Shown here piece by piece: positions 1-6,281 of a DNA stretch of 8,951 nt. Within the stretch, counting starts at the first letter, position 1; the number at the start of each line of letters is the position of its first letter. The stretch is taken from NCBI GenBank assembly GCA_001805125.1, contig MHEF01000161.1:14184-23134 (forward strand). Reading direction: 5' to 3'. The translations under genes were made by a program, and so were the position numbers. This stretch comes from Nitrospirae bacterium RBG_13_39_12 (GTDB taxonomy: Bacteria > Nitrospirota > Thermodesulfovibrionia > Thermodesulfovibrionales > SM23-35). The notes under the pieces were generated by a model. The model ran no database searches and was not told the DNA's origin. It saw only the letters and a list, made by a program, of their open reading frames with translations.

Positions 1-978
1 GAGATTGACATTCCAGTCAGGATCGGTATCCTTATTCCCTTTTCCGGTTATCCCGAGATATGAGAACTGAAGTCCCGGAACGATGTCAGGAAGAGGACGG
101 ATTGTCAGCCTTCCTTCCAAAACTTTATTCTCATTCTTCTCGCTTGAGTGGTATCCACCGCCATTGTAAATTCCTAAAGCCATGCTTCCATAACGACCGG
201 GATAATAGTGGTTTACCTTATTCTGATATTCTTCGTCCATCAAACCGCCAAGCATGGAAACAAAGGTTACCCCTAAGTCAGCCGAATTAAATGTCTCGTT
301 TCTCTCAAGGAACATTGTGTCCTGGCAGCGGTAAAAATTCACATGCTCTTCATAGTCGAGCCACGGCATGTGAACCATACCGACTTCAATATAAGGTTTT
401 GTGAAGAAGGCAAAATCCGGGAAGTTAAACTGGCCATATATATATTTAAGCCTTACAGTGAATGATCCGTCGTAATTATTATCATCGTCTTTCATCTGGC
501 TTATATCAGGAGTTATTCTTGCACTTAACCAGGGAGTAAACTCTTTATGAATATTTATATAACCTCGTTTTATTGTAAACCGGTTATACTCCTCTCCCTT
601 GCCAATACCGTTTTCTCCATTCTGATAGGAAAGATACCACAGTAAACCGATCTTAAAGCCTTTGAATGCTTTAACTACATCTCCTAGATCTTTCTCATTT
701 GATGGTTTAGCTTCTGTAACTTTTGTGTCGATCTTATCAACAACAAGTTTTTCCTGTTCAGTTGTTTTTTTATCAATTTTCTCCTCAACAAGTTTCTCCC
801 TTTCAGTTTCCTCCTTCTCAATATCCTTCATTACTGAGATTGCTTCTTCTTGAGTAAGTACACCTTTCTCTACAAGCTTCTTCAAAATCGGGTTTGTAAT
901 TTCTACAGAGATTGCTGTCCCTGTAAAACACAGCAAACAGCACAAACATAAAACTAACATCGACAACCACTTCTTCAT
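1..978 (-). CDS. Outer-membrane porin, OprO/OprP-like, C-terminus beyond window
   Basis: The frame is open from an ATG at 978 to the window edge (326 codons, no stop), so the barrel end is missing. The start has a strong AGGAGG at 986-991, 7 nt upstream. Residues 1-24 look like a signal peptide (MKKW, then a Leu/Cys-rich core, then TGTAIS). Residues 28-50 form a short helix (ILKKLVEKGVLTQEEA) of a kind often found at the N-terminus of such porins. Residues 50-92 are highly charged and probably coiled coil, with a 15-residue tandem duplication. From about residue 105 there are alternating aromatic/polar beta-strand stretches (GFKIGLLWYLSYQNG, YNRFTIKRGYINI, MALGIYNGGGYHS), typical of a trimeric porin barrel. 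Its place downstream of phoBR on the same strand suggests a role in phosphate or other anion uptake. Substrate is inferred from context; outer-membrane porin is the firmer call. Confidence 0.8.
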   Translation of the reverse strand, partial: MKKWLSMLVLCLCCLLCFTGTAISVEITNPILKKLVEKGVLTQEEAISVMKDIEKEETEREKLVEEKIDKKTTEQEKLVVDKIDTKVTEAKPSNEKDLGDVVKAFKGFKIGLLWYLSYQNGENGIGKGEEYNRFTIKRGYINIHKEFTPWLSARITPDISQMKDDDNNYDGSFTVRLKYIYGQFNFPDFAFFTKPYIEVGMVHMPWLDYEEHVNFYRCQDTMFLERNETFNSADLGVTFVSMLGGLMDEEYQNKVNHYYPGRYGSMALGIYNGGGYHSSEKNENKVLEGRLTIRPLPDIVPGLQFSYLGITGKGNKDTDPDWNVNL

Positions 979-1280
979 ATTATTTCCTCCTTTAAACGGG
1001 ATTTGTTAGAAATATGTAAAATATAATTTTTTATGTTAAACATGACCCGCAACTAATTTAATCCTTGAATGTTACAGGAGTATTAAGGAGAGATGAAGTT
1101 TTGGTTAAAACAAAATTAAAAGGCTGAAGACAGTATTTGAGCGGGTTTTTTTGCTGATAGTCAATTAAATATTTTAAGAAATAAAGAGGCAAAAACCTCG
1201 GAGTCCCGTCCCGAATGCTTTCGGGATTGGGATGAGAATGAGCGAGAGTACCGTCTCCAGCCTTTTGTAGGAAATGCAAT
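979..1280. other. Intergenic region between phoR and porin
   Basis: This 302-bp gap holds no credible gene. From the phoR side it contains a 149-bp imperfect inverted repeat (1118-1266) with an inner hairpin. An AT-rich stretch at about 1000-1060 follows, which should carry the porin promoter, and then the porin ribosome-binding site. A 73-codon frame starting one base after the phoR stop crosses the repeat and looks spurious. I could not pick a convincing -35/-10 pair for the porin. Confidence 0.6.
1118..1266 (-). repeat. Imperfect inverted repeat, structured 3' end of phoBR transcript
   Basis: On the minus strand the left arm AAAAGGCTGGAGACGGTACT (1266 to 1247) faces AATACTGTCTTCAGCCTTTT (1137 to 1118). 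The arms match at 17 of 20 positions. All three mismatches become G-U wobble pairs in minus-strand RNA, so a continuous 20-bp helix is possible in that strand only. The 109-nt interior contains a second hairpin at 1204-1232 (TCCCGAA, loop AGCA, TTCGGGA, plus an outer 4-bp stem). The distal arm runs into a T-rich tract on the minus strand (CCTTTTAATTTTGTTTT). It lies 14 bp after the phoR stop, so it could act as a transcript 3' end or processing signal. The loop is long for an ordinary intrinsic terminator, and a miniature mobile repeat is the alternative. Confidence 0.55.
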
Positions 1281-3080
1281 TTAAACGATGGGGCAGAAAA
1301 GATGGACTATTGTACTATGACCTTCTGTGCTCTCTATCTTCATCTCCCAGCCGTGAGCTTTTACGAGATGTTTAACGATTGCTAGACCAAGGCCTGTGCT
1401 ACCAAGTTCCCTTGAACGGGCACTGTCAACCCTGTAGAATCTCTCTCCGAGACGCGAGAGGTGTTTTTTAGGAATACCGATTCCGGTGTCTTCAACAAGG
1501 ATTTCTATACAATTCCTGGTTGGAGATGATGTCTTTTGTGTATCAATCTTTTTTTCTTCATTCTGCATTCCGCATTCCGCATTCTTGACTTTTAAGGTTA
1601 TTCCTCCTTCTTCAGTAAACTTTATCCCGTTATCAACGAGATTCAAGAGTATTTGAATCAGGCGATCCCTGTCCGCTTTTATATTTTTTATTTCAGGAGA
1701 TATCTCTTTTTTCAGATAAAGTCCTTTATTCCCAGCTTTGTCTCTTAACGTTGCAAAAACAGTATTAAAAATATCATCGAGGTTCACATCTGTTTTTTGT
1801 ATGGTAATATCTCCAAGTTCTATCCTCGAAAGGGTCAGCAGATCACTTACAAGTGAATTCAGGCGCTCGCTGTGGTTTTTTATCGTCTCCAGAAATTTAA
1901 ATGCATTCTCTCTATCATCAATTGCTCCTTCAAGAAGTGTCTCGGCAAACCCCTTGATTGCGGTAATCGGGGTTTTTATTTCATGGGAGACATTTGCCAC
2001 AAAATCCTTTCTTATATTCTCGAGTTTTTTGAGTCTGGTAATGTCATGGAATGTTAAAACAACTCCTGATAAATTATCCTTCACAAAAAAAGGCGCCGCA
2101 GTGACCATTAAATAAGCCTCTTTCAGGTAGGCAAGCTCAATCTCAAATGATGTGGCTTCCCCGCTTTCAACCACCCTGCTAGTAACATCTATGAGTTCTG
2201 CTTTCCTGAGCGCCTCCATCAAGGTTTTGCCTTCGATATTTGAATCAATCCCGAACATATTCATTATCGCAGGATTGCTTAAGATTATAATGCCGTTAGT
2301 ATCTGTCAATATTAGTCCATCTGACATATTCCTGAGTATAGCTTCCATCTTAAGTTTCTCTTCTTCACTCTGCTTAAGCCTTATATTAAGTTCCTGAGCC
2401 ATATCACTTATATTTCTACCAAGCTCTGCAAGCTCGCCTTTTTCCTTAAGGAAAAGCCTTCTCCTGAAATTGCCTGCCGCAACCTCTTTTGAAAAAGCTG
2501 TAATCTCCTCAACAGATTTTGTAATGCTCCTTGACTGCAAAAGCCCTATCAGAATAACTATGAATAAAGCTGCAAGTGACGCAATTACTATTCGAAGCCG
2601 TATTTTATTTGCTGCTTTTTCAATACCATGGAGGGGCATGGAGAGTCTGAGGAATCTTTTATCTTCCCCCTGATTGATTGCAATAGCAAGATAGAATAAG
2701 TCTACCTGAATGGTTTTGCTGAACCTGATTGAACTTCCAACATCACTGATCAAAGCATCTTTAATCTCAGGTCTGTTAAGGTGGTTGTCCATCTTTACTG
2801 AAGGTTCATCAGAGTCTCCTAAAACACGGCCTGAGCTATCAATGATTGTTATCCTTGCTCCTGTATTTTCTTTAAATCTCTTGCAGAAATTGTCAAGATT
2901 TGTTGCAAATGAAGGGATCTGACCGGCAATCAAACGAGCCTGGATAATGAGGCTTTCCTTGAGATTTGAGATATAGGTATCCTTTATAACAGATGAGAGA
3001 TAGAGTTCAAGTGAAATAAAGAATAGGGGTGCAATGATTAAATATAAAAGTAAAATTCTCCTGAATAGAACCCTTTTCAT
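1281..3080 (-). CDS. phoR: PhoR-like membrane sensor histidine kinase
   Basis: This 599-residue kinase senses a signal in or at the membrane and phosphorylates the adjacent response regulator. Domains in order: TM1 (about 8-28), extracytoplasmic sensor region (about 30-160), TM2 (about 163-181), HAMP (about 182-236), PAS (about 243-350), HisKA with NVSHEIKTP (His366), and HATPase_c. The ATPase has N-box NLVDNGIKF (480-488), G1 DTGIGIP (531-537), ERFYRVD (546-552) and G2 GSTGLGLAIVK (560-570). The architecture is that of PhoR, and the phoB and Pit neighbours support phosphate as the stimulus. The start codon overlaps the phoB stop by one base (TAATG), so translation is probably coupled. Residues 500-523 are an extra hydrophilic loop between the N-box and G1, partly encoded by four 7-bp tandem repeats (1559-1586). 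The signal itself is inferred. Confidence 0.92.
   Translation of the reverse strand: MKRVLFRRILLLYLIIAPLFFISLELYLSSVIKDTYISNLKESLIIQARLIAGQIPSFATNLDNFCKRFKENTGARITIIDSSGRVLGDSDEPSVKMDNHLNRPEIKDALISDVGSSIRFSKTIQVDLFYLAIAINQGEDKRFLRLSMPLHGIEKAANKIRLRIVIASLAALFIVILIGLLQSRSITKSVEEITAFSKEVAAGNFRRRLFLKEKGELAELGRNISDMAQELNIRLKQSEEEKLKMEAILRNMSDGLILTDTNGIIILSNPAIMNMFGIDSNIEGKTLMEALRKAELIDVTSRVVESGEATSFEIELAYLKEAYLMVTAAPFFVKDNLSGVVLTFHDITRLKKLENIRKDFVANVSHEIKTPITAIKGFAETLLEGAIDDRENAFKFLETIKNHSERLNSLVSDLLTLSRIELGDITIQKTDVNLDDIFNTVFATLRDKAGNKGLYLKKEISPEIKNIKADRDRLIQILLNLVDNGIKFTEEGGITLKVKNAECGMQNEEKKIDTQKTSSPTRNCIEILVEDTGIGIPKKHLSRLGERFYRVDSARSRELGSTGLGLAIVKHLVKAHGWEMKIESTEGHSTIVHLFCPIV
1559..1586 (-). 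repeat. Heptanucleotide tandem repeat inside phoR
   Basis: On the plus strand there are four consecutive 7-bp units: CATTCTG, CATTCCG, CATTCCG, CATTCTT. The first three differ at one base and the last matches in its first six. They encode part of the loop NAECGMQNE in the kinase ATPase domain. A run of seven T (seven A in the coding strand) lies just beside it at 1549-1555. Seven is not a multiple of three, so any change in copy number shifts the frame. Confidence 0.85.
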
Positions 3081-3778
3081 TATTTTCCATTGAAGAAATA
3101 GCCTATACCGCGCATTGTCTTTATATATTTAGGGTTAGCAGGGGCTTCCTCGATTTGAGACCTTAACCTTCTTATATGAACATCGACTGTTCTCGGTTCA
3201 ACAAAAGCTTCATCACGCCATATCGCATCAAGAAGCTGTTCCCTGCTGAATACCTTCCCTTTTCTTTCCGCAAGGTAAAGAAGCAGTTTGAACTCTGTTG
3301 CACTAAGTTTGACAAGTTTCCCTTTAATAGAAATATTATATCTCTCTTTGTCTATTTCAAGTTCTCCTATTTTGAGTAAATTTTCTGTTAAAGGTTTTTC
3401 TTTTGCTCTTCTCAAGACTGCTTTAACCCTTGCTACAAGTTCCCTGGGACTGAATGGCTTTGTTATATAATCATCTGCTCCGATCTCAAGACCGACGATT
3501 TTATCAACTTCTTCTCCCTTTGCAGTTAGCATAATAACGGGCAGGCCTGCTGTATCAGGGTTATTTCTCAATATTCGGCAGAGTTCAATGCCCTGAATTC
3601 CAGGAAGCATCAGGTCGAGTACCACAAGAGCATATTTGTTTTTCCTCAATTTATACAAAGCAGTCTCACCATCTGAGGCTGAATCCACTCTGAAGCCTTC
3701 TTTCTTTAAATTATATGAAACAAGCTCAACGAGGTCAGCCTCATCATCAATAACGAGGATATTCACAAAGGCGCCCAC
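3080..3778 (-). CDS. phoB: PhoB-like OmpR-family response regulator
   Basis: This DNA-binding response regulator has an N-terminal receiver domain (about 6-123). It shows the acidic pair D11/D12 in ILVIDDE, phosphoacceptor D55 in VVLDLMLPG, T85, and K107 in ITKPFSP. The C-terminal OmpR/PhoB winged helix (about 135-230) contains the recognition-helix region RTVDVHIRRLRSQIE and the wing IKTMRGIGYFF. Length (232) is normal. PhoB-type proteins bind tandem Pho boxes and activate phosphate-scavenging genes; here porin, PhoU-like and Pit genes lie alongside. The start is uncertain. GTG at 3778 has no Shine-Dalgarno and sits about where transcription should begin. GTG at 3766 (VNILVIDDE) would give the usual family N-terminus after a very short leader. 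The phoR start overlaps the stop by one base. Confidence 0.93.
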   Translation of the reverse strand: MGAFVNILVIDDEADLVELVSYNLKKEGFRVDSASDGETALYKLRKNKYALVVLDLMLPGIQGIELCRILRNNPDTAGLPVIMLTAKGEEVDKIVGLEIGADDYITKPFSPRELVARVKAVLRRAKEKPLTENLLKIGELEIDKERYNISIKGKLVKLSATEFKLLLYLAERKGKVFSREQLLDAIWRDEAFVEPRTVDVHIRRLRSQIEEAPANPKYIKTMRGIGYFFNGK

Positions 3779-3784
3779 ATTATA

Positions 3785-3814
3785 CTTATAGCATTATCTT
3801 TTATTCTTATGCAA
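3785..3814 (-). promoter_or_regulatory. Candidate phoBR promoter (extended -10)
   Basis: On the minus strand an extended -10, TGC followed by TATAAG, occupies 3793-3785. A weak -35, TTGCAT, lies 18 bp upstream at 3814-3809. Initiation would fall near 3778-3779, at or just before the first possible phoB start codon, implying a leaderless or very short-leader mRNA. A second TATAAT at 3784-3779 also fits a -10 but has no good -35. Confidence 0.35.
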
Positions 3815-3834
3815 TAAAGTAATCAGTTCATTTG

Positions 3835-3863
3835 TTGACTTTAGAGTTGTTTTTTTATATCCT
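3835..3863 (+). promoter_or_regulatory. Candidate promoter of the DUF47-pit operon
   Basis: TTGACT at 3835-3840 (5 of 6 to the -35 consensus) is followed, after exactly 17 bp that include a T-run, by TATCCT at 3858-3863 (4 of 6). Initiation near 3870 would leave a leader of about 20 nt before the ATG at 3890. No Shine-Dalgarno is visible in that leader. The promoter lies back to back with the phoBR promoter in a 111-bp gap, so one bound regulator could affect both. Confidence 0.45.
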
Positions 3864-3889
3864 AATCATGGCGAAAACAATAATCAAAA

Positions 3890-4507
3890 ATGAGATTTTT
3901 ACCAAAATCAATTGACTTTTTCGAGATATTCAACAGGGTTGCAGCAAATATTGTTAATGCAGCCACCCTGTTGGTTTCCCTGCTGGAAAACTTTGACAAC
4001 ATTGATGCCAGAGCAAAAGAGATACATGAATGTGAGCAGGACGGCGACGTTTTAACACACGACATCATGAAGAGTCTGAACAAAACCTTTATCACCCCTA
4101 TAGACAGGGAAGACTTGCATGCCCTTGCATCAAGACTGGATGATATCCTGGATCTCATCTGGGCTACAGCTGACAGACTTTCAGTGTTTAAAATACAGGA
4201 ACCCTCGACATGGGCTGTTAAAATGTCAAAGGACCTTCTGATAACTATCGAGTGCGTTCATAAGGCAATAAAAACGCTTAAAGAAAAGAATTACTCCCAC
4301 GTCCAGGAATATTGCATTGAGATAAACAAGCTTGAAAACAGGATAGACAGGAGTTTCAGAGACGCACTTGCACATTTATTTAATGAGATAAAAGACCCTA
4401 TCCTTATTATAAAATGGAAAGAGTTGTATGAGCACCTCGAAGATGCATCTGACAAATGTGAGGATGTTGCCAATGTTTTAGAAGGCATAGTCCTTAAGCA
4501 TGCATGA
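3890..4507 (+). CDS. PhoU-like DUF47 protein, partner of Pit permease
   Basis: This 205-residue soluble, mostly helical protein belongs to the DUF47 / Pit-accessory (PhoU-related) family. The opening MRFLPKSIDFFEIFNRVAANIVNAA is the usual family start and supports the ATG at 3890. Two PhoU-like helical-bundle halves carry acidic signatures: HECEQDGDVLTHDIMKSLN (47-64) with FITPIDREDLHALASRLDDI (67-86), and the second-half motif YEHLEDASDKCEDVANVLE (180-198). In PhoU relatives such Glu/Asp clusters bind metal ions. Family members sit almost invariably next to a Pit transporter and are thought to modulate its activity. Here the gene overlaps pit by 8 bp, so translational coupling is likely. It heads a four-gene plus-strand run divergent from phoBR. 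No Shine-Dalgarno is seen before the start. Confidence 0.92.
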   Translation: MRFLPKSIDFFEIFNRVAANIVNAATLLVSLLENFDNIDARAKEIHECEQDGDVLTHDIMKSLNKTFITPIDREDLHALASRLDDILDLIWATADRLSVFKIQEPSTWAVKMSKDLLITIECVHKAIKTLKEKNYSHVQEYCIEINKLENRIDRSFRDALAHLFNEIKDPILIIKWKELYEHLEDASDKCEDVANVLEGIVLKHA

Positions 4508-5483
4508 AATAATCATCATTGTCATCGCGCTTGCCATCCTCTTTGATATTAGCAATGGCTATAATGACGCTGCAAATGCTATTGCAACGGTTGTTTCAAC
4601 AAGAGTTCTGACCCCCTTTAAAGCAGTACTGCTTGCAGTTGTAATGAACATCATCGGTGCCTTTCTTACAACTGCAGTGGCAAAGACAATTGGAAAGGGA
4701 GTTGTAGATCCAAAGGCTGTTACAGAAATTGTTATAGCCTGTGCGCTTTTCGCAGGATTTTCCTGGAATACACTAATGACAAGACTTGGCCTGCCTGTGA
4801 GTGCTTCCCACGCCCTCATAGGAGGGCTTATAGGTGCATCGGTATCACACGGTGGCTTAAAGATTTTGAACATTTCGGGGTTGATAAAAATATTCTCATC
4901 ACTTATTCTCTCTCCTGTTTTTGGAATAATATTCGGGTTCTTTTTTATGCGAATTATATTAAAGTACTGTGGAACCCTTCCGGTATGTTCTGTTAACAAG
5001 TACTTTGGAAAACTTCAGATAATCTCCGCAAGTTTTATGGCATTGAGTCACGGCTCGAACGATGCACAGAAGGTCATGGGAATAATTACACTTTCACTGG
5101 TAAGCGGCGGCTTTCTCCAATCCGTAGAAGTTCCGTTATGGGTCATACTGACATGCGCCATTGCAATGGGTTTTGGGACGGCTATCGGGGGCTGGAGGGT
5201 AATAAAGACTATGGGCGTTAGTATGTTAAAGCTGGAACCAGTACACGGCTTCGCTGCAGAAACGTCAGCCACTGCTATTATCCTGGGTGCAAGTCATTTA
5301 GGACTTCCTGTCAGCACAACACATGTGATAGCTACTGCTATCATGGGGGTTGGTGCGACAAAGAGACTGTCTGCTGTCAGATGGGGAATTGGTAAAAAAA
5401 TTGTTAACGCATGGATACTGACATTACCGGCTTGTGCTGTATTCGCTTGGATAGTTAACAAGCTTTTGCATTTATTGTTATAG
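4500..5483 (+). CDS. pit: Pit-type inorganic phosphate permease
   Basis: This inner-membrane phosphate transporter of the PiT family (327 residues, short bacterial type) probably moves metal-phosphate or phosphate with H+ or Na+. The two inverted signature halves are clear: GYNDAANAIATVVSTRVLTP (20-39) with GLPVSASHALIGG (97-109), and SHGSNDAQKVMG (183-194) with GLPVSTTHVIATA (268-280). Both conserved Asn-Asp pairs are intact (N22-D23 and N187-D188), suggesting a functional carrier. About ten hydrophobic segments are visible. The ATG overlaps the end of the DUF47 gene by 8 bp in another frame, and the STAS gene follows after 35 bp. The family is usually low-affinity and constitutive; placement beside phoBR and a PhoU-like gene suggests phosphate control here, which is inference. 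Confidence 0.95.
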   Translation: MHEIIIIVIALAILFDISNGYNDAANAIATVVSTRVLTPFKAVLLAVVMNIIGAFLTTAVAKTIGKGVVDPKAVTEIVIACALFAGFSWNTLMTRLGLPVSASHALIGGLIGASVSHGGLKILNISGLIKIFSSLILSPVFGIIFGFFFMRIILKYCGTLPVCSVNKYFGKLQIISASFMALSHGSNDAQKVMGIITLSLVSGGFLQSVEVPLWVILTCAIAMGFGTAIGGWRVIKTMGVSMLKLEPVHGFAAETSATAIILGASHLGLPVSTTHVIATAIMGVGATKRLSAVRWGIGKKIVNAWILTLPACAVFAWIVNKLLHLLL

Positions 5484-5518
5484 CATTAAAGTCATTTACA
5501 AGGATAGAGGAGGTATTT

Positions 5519-5851
5519 ATGGAGATAATTAAAAGAAAAGAGAAAGACATTATGGTTATTTCAGTAAAAGGCAGAATGGATGCAGTTACTTCTCCTTTGT
5601 TTGAAAAAGATATGACAGATTTAATATCGAAAGGAGAAAAAACATTTATTATCAACTTTTCAAAACTTGAATACATCAGCAGCGCAGGCCTCCGGAGCAT
5701 TCTTGCCACTGCAAAGCAGTTAAAGGAAAAAGAGGGGAAAATCCTTTTTGCCGAACTGGTTGGGCCGGTCCAGGAGGTCTTCAAGATAGCGGGGTTTTAC
5801 TCTATCTTTCAGGCATATGATACTGAGGAAGCAGCCATTAGTCAGTTATAA
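5519..5851 (+). CDS. STAS-domain anti-sigma factor antagonist (SpoIIAA/RsbV-like)
   Basis: This single STAS-domain protein of 110 residues is the normal family length. The strand-helix core (IMVISVKGRMDAVTSPLFE, 11-29) is followed by FSKLEYISSAGLRSIL (47-62). There S55, directly before the AGLR turn, corresponds to the serine that partner kinases phosphorylate in SpoIIAA/RsbV; S54 precedes it. In known systems the unphosphorylated form binds the anti-sigma kinase and releases its target. A strong AGGAGG at 5508-5513 sits 5 nt before the ATG. The gene starts 35 bp after pit, and the RsbW-like gene begins 3 nt after its stop, so the pair is surely co-translated and pit is probably in the same transcript. 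No sigma factor is nearby, so the regulated target is unknown. Confidence 0.9.
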   Translation: MEIIKRKEKDIMVISVKGRMDAVTSPLFEKDMTDLISKGEKTFIINFSKLEYISSAGLRSILATAKQLKEKEGKILFAELVGPVQEVFKIAGFYSIFQAYDTEEAAISQL

Positions 5852-5854
5852 ACC

Positions 5855-6274
5855 ATGCATGTCCTGTCAACAATCAGATTGCCTGCAAAACTTGATAATC
5901 TGTATAAATTTATGGGTGTTGTATCTCATTGTGCAAAAGAGCAAGGATTTACTCAAAAGAGTATCTATGATATAGAACTCGTCATGGAAGAAGCTTTGGT
6001 TAATATATTTAACTATGCCTACAAGGGCAAAACTGGAGATGTTGAGGTAATTTGTTTTATTGATAATGACAGACGGTTTATCGTGGATATTATAGATTCC
6101 GGTGTCCCCTTCAATGTGCTTTCCCATAAACAACCTGACCTGACATCAGATATATCTGAACGGGAGATAGGCGGCCTCGGTGTATTCCTTATGAAAAAAT
6201 TAACGGACGATATTCAGTACCGCAGGGAAAACGATAAAAATATATTGAGCTTAGTCGTGTCTAAGGATAAATAG
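5855..6274 (+). CDS. RsbW/SpoIIAB-like ATPase (anti-sigma serine kinase)
   Basis: This 139-residue GHKL-type ATPase is of the HATPase_c_2 class found in anti-sigma serine/threonine kinases. Visible motifs are the N-box EEALVNIFNYAY (45-56), G1 DSGVPFN (81-87) and G2 GGLGVFLMKKLTD (106-118). All are intact, so nucleotide binding and kinase activity on the upstream STAS protein are expected. There is no membrane segment or extra domain. It has no Shine-Dalgarno of its own and lies 3 nt after the STAS stop, indicating translational coupling. The partner whose activity it blocks (a sigma factor or another enzyme) is not encoded here, nor is a PP2C phosphatase to reset the STAS protein. The stop lies 7 bp from the stop of the convergent CDF gene, leaving no room for a separate terminator. 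Confidence 0.9.
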   Translation: MHVLSTIRLPAKLDNLYKFMGVVSHCAKEQGFTQKSIYDIELVMEEALVNIFNYAYKGKTGDVEVICFIDNDRRFIVDIIDSGVPFNVLSHKQPDLTSDISEREIGGLGVFLMKKLTDDIQYRRENDKNILSLVVSKDK

Positions 6275-6281
6275 ACATGAT

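Noticed and set aside
662..853. Ser/Phe-rich plus-strand frame
   Set aside because: It is antisense to the charged coiled-coil part of the porin; the Ser/Phe bias is the shadow of Glu/Lys codons.
1058..1279. 73-codon minus-strand frame just after phoR
   Set aside because: It runs through the inverted repeat and hairpin, has no ribosome-binding site and no recognisable domain; best explained by the repeat.
1738..2922. Several plus-strand frames of 60-125 codons opposite phoR
   Set aside because: They are antisense shadows of a well-supported kinase with all motifs in place.
3779..3889. Pho box in the phoB-DUF47 divergent region
   Set aside because: The TTCA and TTGAC fragments are 8 bp apart, not 11, and do not repeat; too weak to call.
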